From the NCBI GenBank assembly GCA_937949525.1, contig CALEDT010000041.1, forward strand, positions 1 through 42,708: a DNA stretch of 42,708 bases, read 5' to 3'. Of the stretch, positions 37,285 to 42,708 are shown piece after piece. Within the stretch, counting starts at the first letter, position 1. Every line of letters begins with the position of its first letter. The notes under the pieces are model-generated. The model saw only the letters and a program-made list of their open reading frames with translations. It was not told the DNA's origin and made no database searches. The position numbers and the translations under genes were made by a program. Source of the DNA: an uncultured Burkholderiales bacterium. Lineage in GTDB: Bacteria > Pseudomonadota > Gammaproteobacteria > Burkholderiales > Thiobacillaceae.

Positions 37285-38556
37285 TCAATGCGCGACGACC
37301 TCGACGCGACGGTTGGGCGCCAGGCACGCCTTGGTGACGGGTGTCGCGCCGCCGGCGCAGTGCTTGACCGGCTCGCTCTCACCCTTGGCCAGCACTTGGA
37401 TGTCAGCCGCGACGTAGCCGCGCTGCACCAAGTAATCACGCACCGCCTCGGCCCGCCGGCGTGACAGCTCGAGGTTGTAAGCAGCTGGGCCGAGACGGTC
37501 GGCGTGACCGGTCAGACGCACACGCATACCCGCGGGCACCTGACGCAGCCAGGCATCGATGGCAGCGCGACCGGTATCGGTCAATTCCGCGCTATCGAAG
37601 GCGAAGTGCGCCTTGGCCTCGTCGATCACGGCATGTTCGCGCGCCACGACGGCGGGCATCGCCGACACCGGCGCCGGTCGATCGGGATGGCCAGGCTGGC
37701 CATGGTCCGCCACGGCCACCGGCGTCACCGCGGCAGGCGTGGTCATGGCCGCGGCGACGGGCGACGGTGGCGAGGCGTGTTCTGCCGTCACCGCCTTGCG
37801 CACCTGCCCGCTCGGGTCCGCCTGCGCATCACCGGCAGGCGTCGTCGGCGCGTCACCACGGGCAGTCGGCAACGCAACCGGGGACGGCCGCATGGCCGCC
37901 TCGTCGCCCACCGGCAACGGAACCTGGCGGGCCGCGGCCTCCTGAGTCGAACCGTCCTGCGGTTGGCCGACCTCGGTGAGGTTGTCGAGCATCGCTTCGC
38001 GCATGGCCGGGCGGGCCGCGTCAACCTCCGGCATCGTCAGGACCGCCGGGCGCTCACCGGCCGGCGTGATCCCCGCGGACAGCAGTACCGGACCGGCCCC
38101 GACCGTGGTTGCGGCATCACGCCCCACCGCCTGGGCCGGCACGGACGCAGCGGGCGCCGGATCGCGCACGGGCATGGGCGGCTGCGCCTTGGCGACGGGC
38201 GGCATGGGTGGCACGGGCGGCATCGCCATGGCCGGTGCCATGCCGTAGGGCCAAACGTTCCAGGCCAGATACGGATTGGGCAGCAGCGGCGCATGCGGCA
38301 ACGCCGGCGGCATCTGCAGCACCGGCGGCCCCATCACCACGGGCCAGTACGCCGGCGCACCGGGCTGTGCACAGCCCGGTGCCGGACCAGCCACACCGAC
38401 CGGCTGGCATTGGGTGAGGCCATTGCCCAGCAACTGGCAGACCTGCTGCACCGCATGGATCACCAGCCGCGAGCAGAAATCCTCGCTGGCACGCGCCGAA
38501 CCGGGCGCGGCCACACCTGTGGCGATCAGCGCGAGCAAGAGGGCGCTTGGTTTCAT
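37285..38556 (-). CDS. OmpA-family peptidoglycan-binding protein with long Pro/Ala-rich linker
   Basis: This 423-residue exported protein has a signal peptide (1-23). A Cys-containing segment follows, then a long Pro, Ala, Met and Val-rich low-complexity region (about 60-300). A C-terminal OmpA domain (about 315-423) reads FAFDSAELTDTGRAAIDAWL, VRLTGHADRLGPAAYN and LSRRRAEAVRDYLVQRGY, which binds peptidoglycan. There is no N-terminal beta-barrel. AGGA precedes ATG 38556. By architecture it is a periplasmic or envelope-tethered protein; the specific role is unknown. It diverges from the DUF1134 gene. Confidence 0.87.
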   Translation of the reverse strand: MKPSALLLALIATGVAAPGSARASEDFCSRLVIHAVQQVCQLLGNGLTQCQPVGVAGPAPGCAQPGAPAYWPVVMGPPVLQMPPALPHAPLLPNPYLAWNVWPYGMAPAMAMPPVPPMPPVAKAQPPMPVRDPAPAASVPAQAVGRDAATTVGAGPVLLSAGITPAGERPAVLTMPEVDAARPAMREAMLDNLTEVGQPQDGSTQEAAARQVPLPVGDEAAMRPSPVALPTARGDAPTTPAGDAQADPSGQVRKAVTAEHASPPSPVAAAMTTPAAVTPVAVADHGQPGHPDRPAPVSAMPAVVAREHAVIDEAKAHFAFDSAELTDTGRAAIDAWLRQVPAGMRVRLTGHADRLGPAAYNLELSRRRAEAVRDYLVQRGYVAADIQVLAKGESEPVKHCAGGATPVTKACLAPNRRVEVVAH

Positions 38557-38616
38557 CGGTTTTTTCCTAACGTGTGCGACATCACCACCGCCGCGCATGG
38601 GCCTGACTGGCGACCT

Positions 38617-38637
38617 CATGGGACGTGATTTCCCATG
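38617..38637. promoter_or_regulatory. CATGGGA-N7-TCCCATG palindrome
   Basis: A perfect seven-base inverted repeat with a seven-base spacer lies in the 179-base divergent gap between the OmpA-like and DUF1134 genes. It has the form of a dimeric regulator site. Confidence 0.4.
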
Positions 38638-38735
38638 CATGTTAACAGTGGGCGCGCTGCCGATGCCGCCCGAGGCTTGCGTTTGGCCGCAAGGCGGGGA
38701 ACACTTGTGGCCAAACCTCCACCCGAGACCTGCCC

Positions 38736-39329
38736 ATGCCCCGCCCCGCCCTGCTCCGCTCCTTACCCTTCCCATCGTTCGCGCTGCTGCTGGTGCTGCT
38801 GGCGACGCTGATGGCCACATCATCCATCGCGCGTGCCGCGGAACCGGAAACCTATGACCAGGATTCCATCGTGCGCGAGGCCGCCGCCTTCCTCGGCGAT
38901 ACCACCGAGGGTCTGGCCAAGGTCATCGAAAAGGCGTTCCGCGATCACGGTCGCCCCAACGGTTACATCAAGGGTGAAGAACTCTCCGCCGCGATCACGA
39001 TCGGCCTGAGTTACGGACGTGGCGAACTGACGCTGAAGAGCGGCGAACGCGTCGACGTGTTCTGGCAAGGGCCCTCGCTCGGTTTCGATCTGGGCTTCAA
39101 TGCCTCGAAGGTGTTCATACTGGTCTACAACCTGCCCGGCAAGGACGCGATCTTCCAGCGCTTTCCCGGCGTCGATGGCAGCCTGTATTACTTCGGCGGC
39201 GTCGGCATGAACTATCAGCGCCGCCAGGACATCGTCCTCGCGCCCATCCGGCTGGGTGTGGGTTGGCGCGCCGGCGCCAGCGTGGGCTATATGCATTACA
39301 CGCGGGAACGCAGCTACCTGCCGTTCTAG
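38736..39329 (+). CDS. DUF1134 exported protein
   Basis: This 197-residue protein has a signal peptide (about 1-34, ending SSIARAA). The mature part matches DUF1134: DTTEGLAKVIEKAF, HGRPNGYIKGEE, VFWQGPSLGFDLGFNASKVFILVYNLP, and FPGVDGSLYYFGGVGMNYQRR. The family is periplasmic or membrane-associated and of unknown function. The ribosome site before ATG 38736 is weak. Confidence 0.88.
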   Translation: MPRPALLRSLPFPSFALLLVLLATLMATSSIARAAEPETYDQDSIVREAAAFLGDTTEGLAKVIEKAFRDHGRPNGYIKGEELSAAITIGLSYGRGELTLKSGERVDVFWQGPSLGFDLGFNASKVFILVYNLPGKDAIFQRFPGVDGSLYYFGGVGMNYQRRQDIVLAPIRLGVGWRAGASVGYMHYTRERSYLPF

Positions 39330-39374
39330 CCGTTCACAGCGCGCGCGACGACCCGGCAAGCACAGGAGGCGAGC

Positions 39375-40238
39375 ATGACCCCGCAAACCCTGGCGAGCGA
39401 AGTCCACCGGCTGTTCACGCTGCCCGACGTCGCCATCCGCCTGCATCAGTTGCTCGGCAAGGACGCGGTGACGACGCCGGAACTGGCCGAGATCGTCGCG
39501 CTCGATCCGGCCTTGTCGGCGACTTTGCTGAAGCTGGCCAACAGCGCCTATTACGGGCTGAGCCGGCGCGTGGAGACGTTGGCGCAGGCGATCAACGTGG
39601 TCGGCCATACGGCGCTGATCAACCTGTCCACCGCCATCTCGGTGCTGAACACCTTTACCGGCCTGCCACGCGAAGTGGTGGACATGACCCGCTTTTGGGA
39701 GCACAGCATGACCTGCGCCAGCCTCAGCCGCCTGTTGGCGCGACAGGCTCATCACGCCAACGCGGAAACCCTGTTCGTCGCCGGTCTGCTGCACGGGGTC
39801 GGCCGTCTGGTGTTCTATCTGCGCCGTCCGGAACAGTATCGCGCCGTGCTGGCGGCGCCGGAGCCAGGCTACCGCGCCATCGCGGCGCGCGAACGGGACG
39901 TGTTCGGCTTCGATTACGCCGAATTGGGCGCGGCCCTGCTGGAAGCATGGCGGCTGCCGGAGAGCCTGCGCGAACCGGTGCGCTATCAGTTGCGGCCCGG
40001 CGATGCGCCGACCTTCCGACGGGAGGCGGCGTTGCTGGCGCTGGCCAACGACATCGCCGAACGCATCGCACCCGACCAGGCCCTCGCCGAACCGACCGCG
40101 GCGGTGGACGCCGGGGTCGCGATGCTGGCCGGAGTCGAACTGGATGCCGCGACCCTCACCGAACTGATCCAGGCAGCCAACCTCGAGGCCCTGGAGTTCC
40201 TCGACATCCTGCGACCGGAAGCAACCATCATCCGCTGA
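39375..40238 (+). CDS. HDOD-domain signalling protein
   Basis: This 287-residue soluble protein has an HDOD domain over its first 200 residues. Signature blocks are LPDVAIRLHQLL, ALDPALSATLLKLANSAYYG and the degenerate HD region LFVAGLLHGVGRLVFYL. HDOD proteins lack enzyme activity and act in signal output. AGGAGG precedes the ATG by about six bases. It lies just upstream of the hybrid sensor kinase in the same direction, a common pairing. Confidence 0.9.
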   Translation: MTPQTLASEVHRLFTLPDVAIRLHQLLGKDAVTTPELAEIVALDPALSATLLKLANSAYYGLSRRVETLAQAINVVGHTALINLSTAISVLNTFTGLPREVVDMTRFWEHSMTCASLSRLLARQAHHANAETLFVAGLLHGVGRLVFYLRRPEQYRAVLAAPEPGYRAIAARERDVFGFDYAELGAALLEAWRLPESLREPVRYQLRPGDAPTFRREAALLALANDIAERIAPDQALAEPTAAVDAGVAMLAGVELDAATLTELIQAANLEALEFLDILRPEATIIR

Positions 40239-40239
40239 G

Positions 40240-40256
40240 CGGGCGTGAGCCGCCCG
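40240..40256 (+). terminator. GC hairpin after the HDOD gene
   Basis: CGGGCG and CGCCCG pair around a five-base loop right after the HDOD stop. There is no T run, so termination strength is doubtful. Confidence 0.35.
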
Positions 40257-40276
40257 ACGCGGCACGCGCCTCATGC

Positions 40277-40295
40277 CATGGGTGATTAGTCCCAT
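40277..40295. promoter_or_regulatory. CATGGG-N8-CCCAT inverted repeat
   Basis: An inverted repeat (CATGGG at 40277-40282, CCCAT at 40291-40295) lies upstream of the sensor kinase. Its half-sites are the same as those of the palindrome at 38617, and both contain TGATT in the spacer. Confidence 0.3.
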
Positions 40296-40321
40296 ACGCA
40301 GCCTTGCGTGAGGGCGCTAAC

Positions 40322-42708
40322 ATGGCCCGGTCCCGGTATGGATCAACCATGGCCACACCCGCCACCCTGCTGCCCCGCAAACTGATCTCCACGGTCGGCG
40401 CCGGATTCGCGCTGGCGCTGGGGCTGATCGTCGCCATATCCTGGCTCGGGTTACAGCGCATCGCCGCCAACAATGCTCATCTGGAAACCATCGTGCAGGA
40501 AAAAAACCTGAAGATGCGGCTCGCCAACCAGATGCGCGATATTCTGCGCGACCGCGCCATCTCCATGCTGTCCATCGTGGTGATGAGCGATGCGTTCGAA
40601 AAGGACCAGGAGATGCTGCGCTTCTACGGGTACGGCTCGCAGTACCAGTTGGTGCGCCTGCAACTGGAATCCATGCTCGGACTGGCGGAGGAAAACGCCG
40701 TGCTGGCGCGCATCGACAACCTCACCCGGACCAATCAGCCGCTGATGGTGCGCACCGTGGATCTGGCCATGGACGGCTACACGTTCCTGGCCTTCGAACT
40801 GCTGCAGAACGAAGGCATCCCATTGCAGCGGGCACTGGTGCGTGAACTCGACGAGCTGATCTCGATCCAGCGGACGATGACCGCCCAGGCGGTGGAAACG
40901 GCGCGTGCGGACTATCTGCGCACCCGCATGGTGCTGCTGGCGCTGGGCGCGGTCGCTCTGCTCGCCGCCGCGGTGGTGGCGGTCACCGTGATCCGCCGGA
41001 CCGCCCGTCTGGCCGCCGCCAGCGAGCGCGAGCGCACCAAGTTCCGCACGCTGTTCGAGACCAATACCGATGGCATCGTGATCCTGGACCGCGATGGTTT
41101 CATCGATTGCAACCCCGCCACCCTGCAGATGTTTCATATGCGCGACGTCGACGAATTCCGTAAGTACCGCCCCGAGGATCTGGGCATGACCAGCCAGCCC
41201 GGCGGCGCCAGCGCCTATGCCCTGGCCGAGCGCAATCTGCGCGCCGCCGTCGAGAACGGGCATGCCTTCTTCGAATGGAACGCCCGGCGGCCCGATGGCA
41301 GCAGCTTTCCGGCCGAGATCGCGTTGCACGCGATGACGCTGGACGGCAAGCCGGTGATCCAGGCGATCATGCGCGACGTCTCCGCGCGCAAGGAAGTCGA
41401 GGCCACGCTCAAGGCCGCGCGCGACGCCGCGCTGGCTGCGACCGAAATGAAGTCGCGCTTCGTCGCCAACGTCAGCCACGAGATCCGCACGCCGATGAAC
41501 GGTATCCTGGGCATGACCGGCCTGCTATTGGGCACCGAGCTGACGGCGCGCCAGCGCGAATACGCCGAGGCGATCAACCGCTCGGCAGAGGCTCTGTTGC
41601 GGGTGATCAACGACCTGCTCGATTTCTCCAAGATGGAGGCCGGCCGCCTGTCGCTGGAAGTGGTCGAATTCGACCTGCACAGCCTGATCCAGGACGTGCT
41701 GACCCTGTACGTGCCGCGCGTCGACGCCAAGGGTCTGAAGTTGCGCCTAGAGCGGCATGACAGCCTGCCCAACTGGGTGCGCGGCGATCCATTGCGGCTG
41801 CGTCAGATCCTGCTGAATCTGCTGGACAACGCCGTCAAGTTCACCCATCGAGGCGAGATTCTGCTGCGCGTGCAACCCTCGGCACGTGAGAGCGAGCTGG
41901 AGTTCACGGTGCGGGACAGCGGCATCGGCATGACGCCGGCGCAGCTCGCGCAGGTGTTCCAGGCCTTCGCCCAAGCCGACGGCTCGGTGAGCCGCCGCTA
42001 CGGCGGCACCGGGCTGGGCCTGACCATCTGCCGACAACTGGCCGAACTGATGGGCGGCAGCCTGGACGTGGACAGTGTCGAAGGCGCCGGCAGCACCTTC
42101 ACGCTGCGTCTGCCGTTGCCTGCCGCGGCGGCGCCACACGCGCATGCGCACGCATCGACACCGGCCATCGCCTTCGCGCACGCGCGGGTGCTGGTGGCGG
42201 AGGACAATCCGGTCAACCAGAAGCTGATCGGCTACATGTTGGGCAATCTGGGCATCGAGTGCGTCGTGGTGAGCGACGGCAAAACCGCATTCGAGCGCAT
42301 GGCCGCGGAATCCTACGACCTGGTGCTGATGGACTGCCAGATGCCCGAGTGGGACGGCCTCACTGCCACCCGCGCGATCCGGGCGCGCGAGGCTTCGGAG
42401 GGACGCGGACGCACGCCCATCGTCGCCCTGTCCGCCAACGCCATGGCCGGGTACGCCGAAACCTGTGCGCAGGCCGGCATGGACGGCTACCTGGCCAAGC
42501 CATTGCGCGAGCACGAACTGCTCGAGACCCTGGCACGCTGGCTGCCCGCGCACACGCCCGGCGAGGGACGTCGCGACACGGATCCGGCCGCGCCCGACCT
42601 GATCGACATAGCCAAGCTGCGCCGCATTTGTCGCGGCAACGATGCGCAGATCGACGAGATGCTGCACCTGTTCGTGGTCAGCAGCGAGAGCCTACTGGCG
42701 GAACTCGC
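40322..42708 (+). CDS. Hybrid sensor histidine kinase (3' end beyond window)
   Basis: The partial gene gives 795 codons before the right edge. The first helix is at about 22-42, followed by a periplasmic sensor region, a second helix at about 202-224, and a PAS domain from about 239 (KFRTLFETNTDGIVILD). HisKA has phospho-acceptor His386 in VSHEIRTPMNG. The HATPase domain has DNAVKFTH, DSGIGM and GGTGLGLTIC boxes. The receiver domain has acceptor Asp671 (LVLMDCQMPEWDG) and LAKPLRE. The last 40 residues look like the start of an HPt domain, whose His lies outside. ATG 40322 is chosen because GAGGG is eight bases upstream; ATG 40349 is an in-frame alternative with a poorer site. Numbering here is from 40322. 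Confidence 0.93.
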   Translation, partial: MARSRYGSTMATPATLLPRKLISTVGAGFALALGLIVAISWLGLQRIAANNAHLETIVQEKNLKMRLANQMRDILRDRAISMLSIVVMSDAFEKDQEMLRFYGYGSQYQLVRLQLESMLGLAEENAVLARIDNLTRTNQPLMVRTVDLAMDGYTFLAFELLQNEGIPLQRALVRELDELISIQRTMTAQAVETARADYLRTRMVLLALGAVALLAAAVVAVTVIRRTARLAAASERERTKFRTLFETNTDGIVILDRDGFIDCNPATLQMFHMRDVDEFRKYRPEDLGMTSQPGGASAYALAERNLRAAVENGHAFFEWNARRPDGSSFPAEIALHAMTLDGKPVIQAIMRDVSARKEVEATLKAARDAALAATEMKSRFVANVSHEIRTPMNGILGMTGLLLGTELTARQREYAEAINRSAEALLRVINDLLDFSKMEAGRLSLEVVEFDLHSLIQDVLTLYVPRVDAKGLKLRLERHDSLPNWVRGDPLRLRQILLNLLDNAVKFTHRGEILLRVQPSARESELEFTVRDSGIGMTPAQLAQVFQAFAQADGSVSRRYGGTGLGLTICRQLAELMGGSLDVDSVEGAGSTFTLRLPLPAAAAPHAHAHASTPAIAFAHARVLVAEDNPVNQKLIGYMLGNLGIECVVVSDGKTAFERMAAESYDLVLMDCQMPEWDGLTATRAIRAREASEGRGRTPIVALSANAMAGYAETCAQAGMDGYLAKPLREHELLETLARWLPAHTPGEGRRDTDPAAPDLIDIAKLRRICRGNDAQIDEMLHLFVVSSESLLAEL

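Overview
The window is a GC-rich, gene-dense chromosomal segment. Its gene content and order point to a chemolithoautotrophic, probably sulfur-oxidising proteobacterium of the gamma/beta type. The reasons are an hfq-hflX-hflK-hflC-DUF2065-hisZ-purA cluster, an rpsP-rimM-trmD-rplS operon, an rpoZ-spoT pair, a soluble NAD-linked [NiFe] hydrogenase (hoxFUYH), and the remains of a flavocytochrome c sulfide dehydrogenase. The genus cannot be fixed from sequence alone. I see no integrase, insertion sequence, CRISPR array, tRNA or rRNA.

Layout. Positions 113-1704 (+) carry trpG and trpD, coupled by an ATGA overlap. From 17617 down to 1707 almost everything is on the minus strand: an unrecognised 386-residue gene, hfq, hflX, hflK, hflC, a DUF2065 gene, hisZ, purA, a four-gene peptide-type ABC importer resembling YejABEF (substrate-binding lipoprotein, two permeases, a double ATPase, all joined by short overlaps), and recQ. 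Positions 17618-18210 are non-coding apart from a possible 50-codon ORF, hairpins and an AT-rich promoter-like patch. Positions 18211-19149 (+) are a broken gene: the cytochrome subunit FccA fused in frame to the C-terminal half of the flavoprotein FccB, with a TGA in the signal peptide. A bidirectional terminator separates it from rplS-trmD-rimM-rpsP (minus), which has a clear sigma-70 promoter. yajQ (minus) and rpoZ-spoT (+) diverge. HU (minus), a small membrane protein (+), a secreted protein made of twelve 13-residue Asp-Pro repeats (minus), and an NfeD/slipin pair with a small ORF (+) follow.

Positions 34998-28969 (minus) form one tightly packed hydrogenase operon: hoxF, hoxU, hoxY, hoxH, a maturation protease, then an alpha/beta hydrolase. 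HoxFU forms the NAD-reducing diaphorase and HoxYH the hydrogen-activating module; the protease trims the HoxH C-terminus. The rest is msrB and a DUF454 gene (+) overlapping a convergent 65-residue membrane protein (minus), phoU (+), an OmpA-like protein (minus), a DUF1134 protein (+), an HDOD protein (+), and a hybrid sensor kinase (+) that runs off the right edge.

Most of the window is conserved housekeeping sequence. The parts that deserve attention are the FccA-FccB deletion chimera and its leader, the Asp-Pro repeat protein, the unrecognised gene next to hfq, and the unusual architecture of the ABC importer subunits. I did not find a convincing new multi-gene system. All function calls come from reading translated motifs; no database search was run.
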